Positions 51,022 to 59,041 of a stretch of 64,000 nucleotides of DNA are shown here, piece after piece. The position numbers and the translations under genes are program-made. Origin of the DNA: Cellulosimicrobium arenosum (GTDB lineage Bacteria; Actinomycetota; Actinomycetes; Actinomycetales; Cellulomonadaceae); the NCBI RefSeq assembly GCF_014837295.1, contig NZ_JACYHB010000001.1:62001-126000 (forward strand), read 5' to 3'. The notes under the pieces are model-generated. The model did not search any database and was not told the DNA's origin. It saw only the letters and a program-made list of their open reading frames with translations. Each line of letters starts with the position of its first letter. The stretch's first letter is position 1.

Positions 51022-52524
51022 TCACCCCGTGAGCCGCGCCCACGCGGCCGTGAGCAGCGGGACCGCCCGCTCGAGCTCGGTGGACGGGCGGGAGAACGTC
51101 AGGCGGACCCGGTCCGGTGAGCTGTCGTCCGGGGTGAACGTCGGCCCGGCGTTGAGCAGGACGCCCTCGGCGGTGGCCGCGGCGGTGAACGCGTGCGCGA
51201 GCGGCGCGCCGAGGTCGGCCCACAGCGAGAGGCCACCGGGTGGGACCGGCACGCGCCAGGGCAGGGCGGCGCCGAGAAGCCCGCACAGCAGGTCGCGCTG
51301 CCGACGCAGCGTGACGCGCCGCTCGGCGAGCACGGCTCGCCGGTCCTCGAGCAGCTCGACGACGGCGAGCTGCTCCAGGACCGCGGTGGCGACGTCCGCC
51401 GACTGGCGCGTGCGCGCGAGACGAGCCACGAGGTCGGGGTGGGCCCGCACCCAGCCGACGCGCAGGCCGCCCCAGAACGACTTGGACGCCGACCCGACCG
51501 TGACGACGTAGGGCGAGGTACCGGTCCCGGCCAGCGGGGGTGCGGGGTCGTGCTCGTCACCGGGCGGGGTGTCCAGCGACAGGTCGGTCAGCGTCTCGTC
51601 GGCCATGACGGTGACACGGTGGCGTGCCGCCACCTCCCTGACCCCGGCACGCTCGGCCGGGGTCAGGGTGTAGCCCGTCGGGTTGTGGAAGTCCGGGACG
51701 AGGTAGACGAGACGTGGGGCGACCTGGCGCACGGTCGACTCGAGGAGCTCGACGTCGAGACCCGCCCTGCCGTCGTCGCCGCCGAGCCCGACGGGGAGCG
51801 GGACGAGTCGTGCGCCTGCACGACGCAGGGTCTCCATCGCGTGGTAATAGGTCGGCGACTGCACGAGCGCCCGGTCGCCGTTGCCGAGGAGCGTCGCCGC
51901 GACGGTCGTGATGGCGTGCTGGCCGCCCGTGGTGACGAGGATCTCGTCGGGCGTGGTCGGGGTCCCACGGGCCGTGAAGCGCGCCGCGACGGCCTCGCGC
52001 AGCACGCTCAGCCCGAGCGGCTCGTACCCACCGTCGCCCAGGTAGGCGGGGAGCCGCTCGAGCGCGCGCCCGTAGGCCGCGTGCAGGCCCGACGGCGCGA
52101 CCGACGTCGCCTGGGAGAGGTCCGCCTGGACAAGGGGCACGGTCGTCGCCCGCTCGGTGCGTGCGGGCGCGTCGCCGCCGGCGGTACGCGTCGCCGGCGC
52201 CCTGTCCGCCCCACGGGGCAGGCCGACGACGGTCCCCGCACCCGTGAGCGACCGTGCGAAACCGAGGTCGCGCAGCCGTCCGTAGGCGGCGGCCGTCGTG
52301 GTGCGCGAGACGCTCAGCGCCGCGGCGAGGTCCCGCTCGGAGGGCAGCCGCGTGTGTGGGGCGAGCGTGCCGGCGAGGACGGCGGCACGCAGCGCGTCCG
52401 CGAGCGCGACGTACGCCGGGCCACCCGCGTGCCAGGTGCCGAGGAGGCGGATCGCGGCGGCGGCCGACAGGTGGCGGTGCACGTCGAGGCGCGTGCCGGG
52501 GGTGCCAGGTCGGGGAGGGGTCAT
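51022..52524 (-). CDS. MocR-type (GntR-HTH/aminotransferase) regulator of yczE
   Basis: 500 aa fusion of a GntR winged helix (about 38-105: TRLPSERDLAAALSVSRTTTAAAYGRL) and an aminotransferase fold I domain. The PLP lysine sits in VGSASKSFWGGLRVGW, with DFHNPTGYTLTP and GGQHAIT upstream, so PLP binding is expected. MocR proteins (PdxR, GabR, YczR) sense PLP or amine adducts. ATG 52524 chosen; GTG 52533 possible. Divergent from a YczE/YitT membrane protein, the known genomic partner of YczR-type MocR. Confidence 0.88.
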   Translation of the reverse strand: MTPPRPGTPGTRLDVHRHLSAAAAIRLLGTWHAGGPAYVALADALRAAVLAGTLAPHTRLPSERDLAAALSVSRTTTAAAYGRLRDLGFARSLTGAGTVVGLPRGADRAPATRTAGGDAPARTERATTVPLVQADLSQATSVAPSGLHAAYGRALERLPAYLGDGGYEPLGLSVLREAVAARFTARGTPTTPDEILVTTGGQHAITTVAATLLGNGDRALVQSPTYYHAMETLRRAGARLVPLPVGLGGDDGRAGLDVELLESTVRQVAPRLVYLVPDFHNPTGYTLTPAERAGVREVAARHRVTVMADETLTDLSLDTPPGDEHDPAPPLAGTGTSPYVVTVGSASKSFWGGLRVGWVRAHPDLVARLARTRQSADVATAVLEQLAVVELLEDRRAVLAERRVTLRRQRDLLCGLLGAALPWRVPVPPGGLSLWADLGAPLAHAFTAAATAEGVLLNAGPTFTPDDSSPDRVRLTFSRPSTELERAVPLLTAAWARLTG

Positions 52525-52538
52525 GAGGTCCACTGTCG

Positions 52539-52573
52539 CTCGATTGGCTATAGAGATCGAGTCCAACAGGCTA
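52539..52573. promoter_or_regulatory. Probable MocR/YczR control region
   Basis: In the 62-nt gap between the divergent starts are a 6-bp inverted repeat CTCGAT/ATCGAG (52539-52544, 52556-52561) and a direct repeat GGCTA (52546-52550, 52569-52573) at 23-bp spacing. MocR regulators are known to use direct repeats about two helical turns apart. Confidence 0.45.
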
Positions 52574-52586
52574 CGACACTGGGGCC

Positions 52587-53243
52587 ATGTCACCCTCGCG
52601 CCGGATCGTCCAGCTGATCCTCGGTCTCCTCGCGTACACGCTGTCCATGGCGATGCTCATCCAGGCCGGCCAGGGCGGGATGCCCTGGGACGTGCTGCAC
52701 CAGGGGATCGTGCGTCGCACCGGGTTGCCCTTCGGCGCCGTCGTCGTCGCGTTGAGCGGGTTCGCGCTCCTCGCGTGGATCCCGCTGCGTCAGCGCCCGG
52801 GGATCGGGACGGTCGCGAACGTCGTCGTCATCGGGATCTCGATCGACCCGATGCTCGCGCTCCTGGACCGGCTCGTCCCGCTGCCGGGGCCGCTGGCGGG
52901 CGCGGCGCTCGCGGTCGGGGGCATCGTGCTCAACGGGATGGCGACGGCGGCCTACCTGGGCGTGCGGCTCGGGCCGGGACCGCGCGACGGCCTGATGACG
53001 GGCCTGGTGGCCCGCACCCGAGGGTCCGTGCGCCTCGTGCGGACCCTCATCGAGATCGTGGTCGTCACGGCGGGGTGGGCGCTCGGCGGGACCTTCGGAT
53101 GGGCGACGCTCTGCTATGCGCTCGGTGTCGGCGCGGTCGTCCAGGTCACCGCGCGCTGGTTCGCTCCGGGCGGTCTCGTCACCGCGGCGCCGGTGCGGTC
53201 CCCGGGCCGGGCCGGGGAGGCGTGCCCGGAGCCCGCGCGGTGA
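52587..53243 (+). CDS. YczE/YyaS/YitT family membrane protein
   Basis: 218 aa, five predicted transmembrane segments (first at about 8-26 RIVQLILGLLAYTLSMAML; last at about 160-190). The conserved loop QAGQGGMPWDVLHQGI is the family signature. Function uncertain; in Bacillus the relative YczE affects surfactin-type synthesis. ATG at 52587. It is regulated by the divergent MocR by analogy. Confidence 0.85.
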   Translation: MSPSRRIVQLILGLLAYTLSMAMLIQAGQGGMPWDVLHQGIVRRTGLPFGAVVVALSGFALLAWIPLRQRPGIGTVANVVVIGISIDPMLALLDRLVPLPGPLAGAALAVGGIVLNGMATAAYLGVRLGPGPRDGLMTGLVARTRGSVRLVRTLIEIVVVTAGWALGGTFGWATLCYALGVGAVVQVTARWFAPGGLVTAAPVRSPGRAGEACPEPAR

Positions 53244-53247
53244 GAGA

Positions 53248-53285
53248 ACCTGCGCGGGGCACCCGGTCGAGGGCCCCGCGCAGGT
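53248..53285. terminator. Bidirectional terminator between yczE-like and aldo/keto reductase genes
   Basis: Perfect 13-bp stem ACCTGCGCGGGGC (53248-53260) with GCCCCGCGCAGGT (53273-53285), 12-nt loop, between convergent stops. Confidence 0.8.
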
Positions 53286-53300
53286 CCGGTGCGTCGACGG

Positions 53301-54314
53301 TCAGGAGGGTCGCTTCTGCGGAGCGCCCTCGGCGGTCTTGCCCGCGTCGCGCTCGACGACGTCCCCGAGGGCCTCGTCGATGCGCGTCATGAGCTCGGCC
53401 GGGATCGTGACCCCGGCCGCCTTGACGTTCTCCGCGACCTGCTCGGGACGCGACGCGCCGACGAGCGCCGCCGCGACGTTCTCGTTCTGCAGCACCCAGG
53501 CGATCGCGAGCTGGGCCATGGACAGGTCGAGCTCGTCGGCGACGGGCTTGAGTTCCTGGACGCGGGTGAGGACGTCGTCGGTCATGAACCGCTGGATCAT
53601 CCGCGAGCCGCCCTTGTCGTCGGTGGCGCGCGAGCCCTCGGGCAGCGGCTGCCCGGGGACGTACTTGCCGGAGAGCACGCCCTGAGCCATGGGGGACCAG
53701 ACGATCTGGGACAGACCCAGCTCGCGCGAGGTCGGCACGACCTCGTCCTCGATGACACGCCACAGCATCGAGTACTGCGGCTGGGACGAGACGAGCTGGA
53801 AGCCGAGGTCCTTCGCGAGGGCGTGGCCGGCGCGGATCTGGTCCGCGGTCCACTCGGATACCCCGATGTACAGGGCCTTGCCCTGGCGCACGACGTCGGC
53901 GAACGCCTGCATCGTCTCCTCGAGCGGCGTCTCGGTGTCGAACCGGTGCGCCTGGTACAGGTCGACGTAGTCGGTGCCGAGGCGCTTCAGCGAGCCGTTG
54001 ATCGACTCCATGACGTGCTTGCGGGACAGCCCCGAGTCGTTGGGCCCTGCGGGGCCGGTGGGCCAGTAGACCTTGGTGAAGATCTCGAGCGACTCGCGGC
54101 GCTGGCCCTTGAGGGCGTCGCCGAGGACCTGCTCGGCCTTCGTGTTCGCGTAGACGTCCGCGGTGTCGAAGGAGGTGATGCCGGCGTCCAGGGCCGCGTG
54201 GACGCACGAGGTGGCGACGTCGTTCTCGACCTGGGAGCCGTGGGTGAGCCAGTTGCCGTAGGTGATCTCGGAGATCTTGAGACCGGAGTTGCCGAGGTAT
54301 CGGTAGTTGGGCAT
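53301..54314 (-). CDS. Aldo/keto reductase (Kv-beta-like, AKR6/14 type)
   Basis: 337-aa NADPH-dependent carbonyl reductase. YRYLGNSGLKISEITYGNW opens the barrel; catalytic tetrad: Asp and Tyr in DTADVYANTKAEQ, Lys in IFTKVYWP, His in YQAHRFD. The closing sequence VLQNENVAAALVGASRPEQVAENVKA binds the cofactor. ATG 54314 is set by TAGGGT 7 nt upstream. Physiological substrate unknown; relatives reduce methylglyoxal or act with potassium channels. Confidence 0.92.
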   Translation of the reverse strand: MPNYRYLGNSGLKISEITYGNWLTHGSQVENDVATSCVHAALDAGITSFDTADVYANTKAEQVLGDALKGQRRESLEIFTKVYWPTGPAGPNDSGLSRKHVMESINGSLKRLGTDYVDLYQAHRFDTETPLEETMQAFADVVRQGKALYIGVSEWTADQIRAGHALAKDLGFQLVSSQPQYSMLWRVIEDEVVPTSRELGLSQIVWSPMAQGVLSGKYVPGQPLPEGSRATDDKGGSRMIQRFMTDDVLTRVQELKPVADELDLSMAQLAIAWVLQNENVAAALVGASRPEQVAENVKAAGVTIPAELMTRIDEALGDVVERDAGKTAEGAPQKRPS

Positions 54315-54321
54315 GCCTCCC

Positions 54322-54327
54322 ACCCTA
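54322..54327 (-). promoter_or_regulatory. -10 element of the aldo/keto reductase gene
   Basis: Minus-strand TAGGGT, 7 nt before the ATG at 54314. Confidence 0.45.
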
Positions 54328-54373
54328 CGATGCCCGGAGCACCCGTCGCTCGGAGGCGACGGGTGGGCTGCGG

Positions 54374-54988
54374 CTACTGCGGGTAGACGCCGTGCTTCTT
54401 GTGCATCGGCTTCGGCATGCGCGCCCGGCGCAGCTGCATCGCGCGCATCACGGCGTACATCACCGTGCCCTTGGGGACGTCGCCGAACTTCGCCCGCAGC
54501 TGCTTGCGCAGGCTGCGCCACATGAGGAACGTGTCGACGATCGTGAGCAGCACGATCCCGTACAGCAGGATCACGGACAGGAACGCGAGCTCGGCCATCT
54601 GGGCCGTGAACATCGTCACGACGATGAAGACGAGCGCGATGGGCAGGAAGAACTCGCCCAGGTTCCAGCGGGCGTCGACGAAGTCGCGCGTGAAGCGCTT
54701 GACCGGTCCCTTGTCGCGCACCGGCATGTGCCGTTCGTCACCGGTCTGCATCGCGCGGTACTGGCGGTCGCGGGCCTGGCGCTGCTGCTCCCGGGCCGCC
54801 TTCGCGGCAGCGCGGCGGTCGTCCGGCACGAGCGGGCGCTTGTTCGCCGCCTGGGACTGCTTGCGCCGAGGAGTGGGACGGCCCTTGCCCGCGGCCACGT
54901 CGCCCGTCTGCTCGATCTCGGCGGCGGCGTCGACGGGGGTGGAGGTGCCCGACGTCGCGGACGCGTCGGACTTGCTGCGGGAGAACAC
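54374..54988 (-). CDS. DUF3043 membrane protein
   Basis: 204 aa. The N-terminal 90 residues are hydrophilic (TPRRKQSQAANKRPLVPDDR, a family hallmark), then two transmembrane helices (about 112-131 and 134-154) and a basic C-terminus. Members are conserved in actinobacteria next to unrelated genes; function unknown. GTG 54988 is chosen over GTG 54991 because the TACCCT -10 is 6 nt from the former. Confidence 0.82.
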   Translation of the reverse strand: MFSRSKSDASATSGTSTPVDAAAEIEQTGDVAAGKGRPTPRRKQSQAANKRPLVPDDRRAAAKAAREQQRQARDRQYRAMQTGDERHMPVRDKGPVKRFTRDFVDARWNLGEFFLPIALVFIVVTMFTAQMAELAFLSVILLYGIVLLTIVDTFLMWRSLRKQLRAKFGDVPKGTVMYAVMRAMQLRRARMPKPMHKKHGVYPQ

Positions 54989-54994
54989 CACCCC

Positions 54995-55000
54995 AGGGTA
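54995..55000 (-). promoter_or_regulatory. -10 element of the DUF3043 gene (leaderless)
   Basis: Minus-strand TACCCT, 6 nt from the GTG at 54988. Confidence 0.45.
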
Positions 55001-55071
55001 GTCCAGACGGGCGACGGTCCGCGACGTCGTGCCGGGCGACGGGCCGCCGGTCGCGGGCACTCGCCGTGACG

Positions 55072-55077
55072 TACCGT
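55072..55077 (+). promoter_or_regulatory. -10 element of the M20 peptidase gene (leaderless)
   Basis: TACCGT, 7 nt before the GTG at 55085, which decides against GTG 55076 inside the hexamer. Confidence 0.45.
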
Positions 55078-55084
55078 GCTGTGC

Positions 55085-56491
55085 GTGACGAACTCACCCG
55101 AGCCCACCGACGGAACGGACGTCGCGACCAGGCTGCGCGCCGTCGTCGCCGACCAGTTCTCCGCCCTGCGCGCCGACCTGGAGAACCTCGTGCGCATCCC
55201 CAGCGTCTCGAACTCCGCGTTCGAGCCCACGCACGTCGCGGCGAGCGCCGACGCCGTCGCGGCGCTCCTGCGCGACGCGGGCCTGCCCGAGGTCCAGGTC
55301 CTGCGGGCGATGACGCAGGACGGCCGCCAGGGCGCGCCGGCGGTCGTCGCCAGGCGTCCGGCCCCCGCCGGCGCTCCCACGGTCCTGCTCTACGCCCACC
55401 ACGACGTGCAGCCACCGGGAGACGCCTCGACGTGGGACACGGACCCGTTCGACCCGACCGAGCGGGACGGGCGGCTCTACGGTCGCGGCGCCGCGGACGA
55501 CAAGGCGGGGATCGTCGCGCACCTCGGCGCGCTGCGGGCGCTCACGGCACTCGGCGCGGACCTGCCCGTGGGCGTGACCGTGTTCGTGGAGGGCGAGGAG
55601 GAGGTCGGTTCGCCGACGTTCGGGCCGTTCCTCGCCGAGCACCGCGACCTGCTCGCCGCCGACGTCATCGTCGTCGCCGACTCCGCGAACTGGAAGGTCG
55701 GCGTCCCCGCGCTCACGACGTCCCTGCGCGGCCTCGTGGACTGCGAGGTCGAGGTCGCCGTGCTCGACCACGCCGTGCACTCCGGCATGTTCGGGGGACC
55801 GGTGCTCGACGCGGTGACGCAGCTCGCCCGGCTCGTCGCCACGCTGCACGACGACGCGGGGAACGTCGCCGTCGCGGGCCTCGGCTCCGGCGCGGAGCCC
55901 GCGGTCGACTACACGGAGGCGGACTTCCGGGCGGACTCGTCGCTGCTCGAGGACGTGACCCTCGCGGGCTCGGGCTCCATCGCCGGGCGGCTGTGGACCA
56001 AGCCGGCGATCTCGGTCATCGGGCTCGACGCACCGAGCGTCGCCCACGCGTCGAACACGCTCGCCCCGCGTGCGACGGCCAAGATCTCGGTCCGCATCGC
56101 TCCCGGGCAGGACCCCGCGACCGCGATGGCGGCGCTGCGTACCCACCTGGAGACGCGCGCCCCGTCCAGCGCCCGCGTCACCGTGCGCGACGGCGAGCAG
56201 GGCAAGCCCTTCCTCGCCCCCGCGGACTCGGCCGCGATGCAGGCGGCGCGCTGGGCGTTCGCGACGTCGTGGGGGACCGAGCCGGTCGACATCGGCATCG
56301 GCGGCTCGATCCCGTTCATCGCGGACCTGCTCGAGGTCTTCCCCGGTGCGTCGATCCTCGTCACCGGGGTCGAGGACCCCGACTCGCGAGCGCACGGCGC
56401 GAACGAGTCGGTGCACCTCGGCGAGCTCGAGAGGGTCGTGCTCGCGGAGGCTCTGCTGCTCGCCCGGCTCGGGGGACGCGTCTCCGACTGA
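55085..56491 (+). CDS. M20 family dipeptidase/metallopeptidase
   Basis: 468 aa, dizinc peptidase of the CNDP/dipeptidase type. Metal ligands: His in YAHHDVQPPG, bridging Asp in GRGAADDKAG with the catalytic Glu pair in EGEEEVGS, Asp in VVADSANW, and the distal His in RAHGANESVHLGE. The central dimerisation (lid) domain is present. Cleaves short peptides, possibly carnosine-like or cysteinylglycine-type; substrate not predictable. Confidence 0.92.
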   Translation: MTNSPEPTDGTDVATRLRAVVADQFSALRADLENLVRIPSVSNSAFEPTHVAASADAVAALLRDAGLPEVQVLRAMTQDGRQGAPAVVARRPAPAGAPTVLLYAHHDVQPPGDASTWDTDPFDPTERDGRLYGRGAADDKAGIVAHLGALRALTALGADLPVGVTVFVEGEEEVGSPTFGPFLAEHRDLLAADVIVVADSANWKVGVPALTTSLRGLVDCEVEVAVLDHAVHSGMFGGPVLDAVTQLARLVATLHDDAGNVAVAGLGSGAEPAVDYTEADFRADSSLLEDVTLAGSGSIAGRLWTKPAISVIGLDAPSVAHASNTLAPRATAKISVRIAPGQDPATAMAALRTHLETRAPSSARVTVRDGEQGKPFLAPADSAAMQAARWAFATSWGTEPVDIGIGGSIPFIADLLEVFPGASILVTGVEDPDSRAHGANESVHLGELERVVLAEALLLARLGGRVSD

Positions 56492-56508
56492 CCCCGCCGG
56501 ACGTCGAC

Positions 56509-56544
56509 CTCAGCCGTCGGTCGGACCGGAGCTCAGCCGTCGGT
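56509..56544. repeat. 13-bp direct repeat at the 3' end of the VOC gene
   Basis: CTCAGCCGTCGGT at 56509-56521 and again at 56532-56544; the second copy encodes the last codons (Thr-Asp-Gly-stop) of the VOC gene. It looks like a small tandem duplication in the gap between convergent genes. Confidence 0.5.
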
Positions 56545-57318
56545 GAGGCCCGATCTCAGCTCGGCGGCCTCGTCGAGCACCGACCCGAGGTCGGCGCGTG
56601 CGGCGTCGTCGAGCGTCGCCACGATCGCGGCGAGCGCGTCCAGGTGCTCGTGCGCCGTGGCCTGGTCGCCCGTCCTGACGTCGAGCTCGGCGAGGTAGGC
56701 GAGCGCGCGCACGCGCTCGACGGGCGGTGCGTCGTCGCCGGAGCGACGCAGCGCGCCCGCGAGGATCTTGCGCGCCTGCACGGGGTCGCCGTGCGAGTCG
56801 GCCTGCACGACGGCGTCGTCCACCGCCCGCGCGACGGCGCCCTCGGGTCGGGCCGCGTACGCCGTGCGGGCCGAGCCGTCGTCGTCGCCTCCTGCCTCGT
56901 CGCGTGCACCGGCGGGCGGTCGACGCATGACCCGCACCCAGTTCCCGGCAGGGTCGACAAGACTGAACCCGGCCGTGCCACCCGCGTTGGCCCGCCGGCG
57001 CGGGCGTGTGATGCGCGGTACCCCGGTCAGCGGCAGCCGCCCGTACCGCGCGCGCAGGCCGGCGGCGAAACGCTCGAACACCGGCGCGGTGTCGTCGACG
57101 ACCGCGAGGCACGTGCTGTAGCTGTCCTCGGGCGGGACGCCGGCCATCCCGAAGTAGTGGATCGCGAAACCGCCGCGCTGGACTGCCAGGTAGGGGTTGG
57201 GACGCAGCTGGCGGTAGGTGACCTCGAGTCCGAGGTCCACCCAGAAGTCGCGCATCGCGTCCACGTCGGGGCAGGGGAGCGCCGGCACCATCGTCGCGCC
57301 GAACGGGTCCGTACCCAC
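56533..57318 (-). CDS. VOC (glyoxalase/bleomycin-resistance) protein with helical C-terminal extension
   Basis: 261 aa. Residues about 8-128 are a VOC domain of the bleomycin-resistance type (PALPCPDVDAMRDFWVDLGL, FAIHYFGM, GFSLVDPAGNWVRV). The following 130 residues are acidic and helical with a TPR-like repeat (AYLAELDVRTGDQATAHEHL), an unusual addition. No toxin or antibiotic can be inferred. Start uncertain: GTG 57318 or ATG 57291, neither with a clear ribosome-binding site. Confidence 0.72.
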   Translation of the reverse strand: MGTDPFGATMVPALPCPDVDAMRDFWVDLGLEVTYRQLRPNPYLAVQRGGFAIHYFGMAGVPPEDSYSTCLAVVDDTAPVFERFAAGLRARYGRLPLTGVPRITRPRRRANAGGTAGFSLVDPAGNWVRVMRRPPAGARDEAGGDDDGSARTAYAARPEGAVARAVDDAVVQADSHGDPVQARKILAGALRRSGDDAPPVERVRALAYLAELDVRTGDQATAHEHLDALAAIVATLDDAARADLGSVLDEAAELRSGLTDG

Positions 57319-57388
57319 CGGGCCATCGAACCATGCCTGCGCCGCACCGGGACGTCGTCGCCGCACCTCCCCCCGCCGCGGCGAACGG

Positions 57389-57922
57389 TCAGACGGTGCG
57401 GTGCGCGACGTCGACCGCCCGGGACCAGGCCGCGACGTCGTCCGGCAGCTCCGGCGGAACCACGTCGCGACCGAGCAGGGCGACGACGTCGGGGGCCGGC
57501 ACGCGCTCGCCCGAGCCTCGTGCGAGGAACCTGCCCGCGAGGAGCCCCCGCGCGCACAGGTCCCCCTGGCGCGTGAAGACCTGCTCGAGGTAGACGACGC
57601 GCTCGTCCCAGCCGAGCACCCGCGTGGTGATCTCGAACCGGTCCCAGAGCTGGAGCGAGCGCCGGTACTTCACGGTCGACGCAGCGACGACGGGGAACCA
57701 GCCCGCTTCCTTGAGCGGCCCGAACCCACCGAGGTCGGCGATGAAGTTGCTGCGCGCCACGTCCATCATCTGCAGGTAGACACCGTTGTTGACGTGGAGG
57801 TAGAGGTCGAGGTCGCCCGGGTGGACGCGCAGGCGCGTCACCGACGGGTCGAGCACGCCCCGGCCGGGGACGGCCTTGCGCGGCATCGTGGTGGCGAGGA
57901 GGAGCTGGAGCTGGCGGGTCAC
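57389..57922 (-). CDS. Acyl-CoA thioesterase-like hotdog protein
   Basis: 177 aa, single hotdog domain. The motif DLDLYLHVNNGVYLQMMDVAR is that of the 4HBT/THEM6 group, where the Asn-Asn-Gly segment is close to the active site; YRRSLQLWDRFEITTRVLGWD follows. Hydrolyses acyl-CoA, chain length unknown. GTG 57922 with TAATCT 6 nt upstream (leaderless). Confidence 0.85.
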   Translation of the reverse strand: MTRQLQLLLATTMPRKAVPGRGVLDPSVTRLRVHPGDLDLYLHVNNGVYLQMMDVARSNFIADLGGFGPLKEAGWFPVVAASTVKYRRSLQLWDRFEITTRVLGWDERVVYLEQVFTRQGDLCARGLLAGRFLARGSGERVPAPDVVALLGRDVVPPELPDDVAAWSRAVDVAHRTV

Positions 57923-57928
57923 CGTCGC

Positions 57929-57934
57929 AGATTA
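57929..57934 (-). promoter_or_regulatory. -10 element of the thioesterase gene (leaderless)
   Basis: Minus-strand TAATCT, 6 nt from the GTG at 57922. Confidence 0.5.
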
Positions 57935-58025
57935 CTACCTCGGACCAGCGGTATCAGGTACCGCCCGCGCGGTCGCCATCGAGGCTGTGCGACGCCCGAG
58001 GCGCTGCCCAGGCTCGTGTGCGAAG

Positions 58026-58394
58026 ATGCGGCCCGTGACGACGAGCACCGCACCTCGCCCGACCGCAGCCCCCGACACGACCCGGCACCCGTGGTCCGTC
58101 CGCGCGTTCCGCGCCGTCGCGGTCGCCGAGGCCTTCTCGTGGGCGGGCCTGCTCGTGGGGATGTACCTCAAGTGGGTCGCGGGCACGACCGAGCGCGGCG
58201 TCGAGATCTTCGGCCCGGTGCACGGCAGTCTCGTCGTCGCCTACGTCGCGCTCGCCGTGCTCGTCGCGGTGCGGATGCGGTGGTCGCCGTGGACCACGCT
58301 GCTCGCACTCGCGGCGACCGTGCCGCCGTTCTGCACGGTGGTGCTCGACGTCTGGGCGCACCGCACGGGACGCTACGTCCCGCGCCGTCCGTGA
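58026..58394 (+). CDS. DUF3817 membrane protein
   Basis: 122 aa with three transmembrane helices (about 28-46, 66-84, 90-107). The pattern RAVAVAEAFSWAGLLVGMYLKW followed by GPVHGSLVVAYVAL and a C-terminal HRTGRY is the DUF3817 signature (YdzA-like). Function unknown. ATG 58026. Confidence 0.85.
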   Translation: MRPVTTSTAPRPTAAPDTTRHPWSVRAFRAVAVAEAFSWAGLLVGMYLKWVAGTTERGVEIFGPVHGSLVVAYVALAVLVAVRMRWSPWTTLLALAATVPPFCTVVLDVWAHRTGRYVPRRP

Positions 58395-58419
58395 CCGTGC
58401 GAGGCGGTGGTCAGAGCAT

Positions 58420-59019
58420 CTAGACCGGCGGGTCCGGGTCGTACTGGATGCCCCGCCGCACCGCACGCGCGGCGTCGTCGCTCTCGAGACGCGCGACGAG
58501 GTGCAACGCCATGTCGATCCCTGCGGACACGCCCGCCGACGTGACGACGTCTCCGTCGTCGACGAACCGCGCCTCGGTGTCGAGGACGACCGTCGGGTCG
58601 ATCCGTGCGAGCTCGTCGTAGTGGTCGCGGTGGGTCGTCGCCGGCCGGCCCGCGAGCAGGCCGGCCGCGGCGAGCACGAGCGATCCCGTGCACACGCTCG
58701 CGACGAGCGGCGTGCGAGCGCGCGTCGCGCGCAGCCACTCCAGGTGCTCGCTGTCGGCGAGCAGTCGGCGAGTGCCTCGCCCGCCCGGGTAGACGAGCAG
58801 GTGCAACGGCCCGACGTCGGCCGCCGACCGGTCCGGGACCAGGCACAGCCCCTTGGCGAGACGCACACCCGCGCCGTCGGGCGAGAACGTCGACACGTGC
58901 GGCTTGAGCTCCGAGTGCCGAGCCCAGTGCGCCAGCACCTCGTACGGCCCGACGACGTCGAGCTCCTCGGCCCCGTCGAACACGAGGACGCCGACGTTCA
59001 TCCCGTTGCCGGTACCCAT
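58420..59019 (-). CDS. DJ-1/PfpI (ThiJ) family protein
   Basis: 199 aa, flavodoxin-like. Glu18 (FDGAEELDVVGP) and Cys110 at the nucleophile elbow (ASVCTGSLVLAAAG) form the DJ-1 core; the C-terminal VTSAGVSAGIDMALHLV is typical of the isonitrile hydratase/AraC-amidase-like subgroup. Possible hydratase, glyoxalase-like or chaperone roles. ATG 59019 with GGAG 6 nt upstream; ATG 59001 is an alternative. Confidence 0.88.
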   Translation of the reverse strand: MGTGNGMNVGVLVFDGAEELDVVGPYEVLAHWARHSELKPHVSTFSPDGAGVRLAKGLCLVPDRSAADVGPLHLLVYPGGRGTRRLLADSEHLEWLRATRARTPLVASVCTGSLVLAAAGLLAGRPATTHRDHYDELARIDPTVVLDTEARFVDDGDVVTSAGVSAGIDMALHLVARLESDDAARAVRRGIQYDPDPPV

Positions 59020-59041
59020 GCCGCACTCCGTCCTGCTCCGG

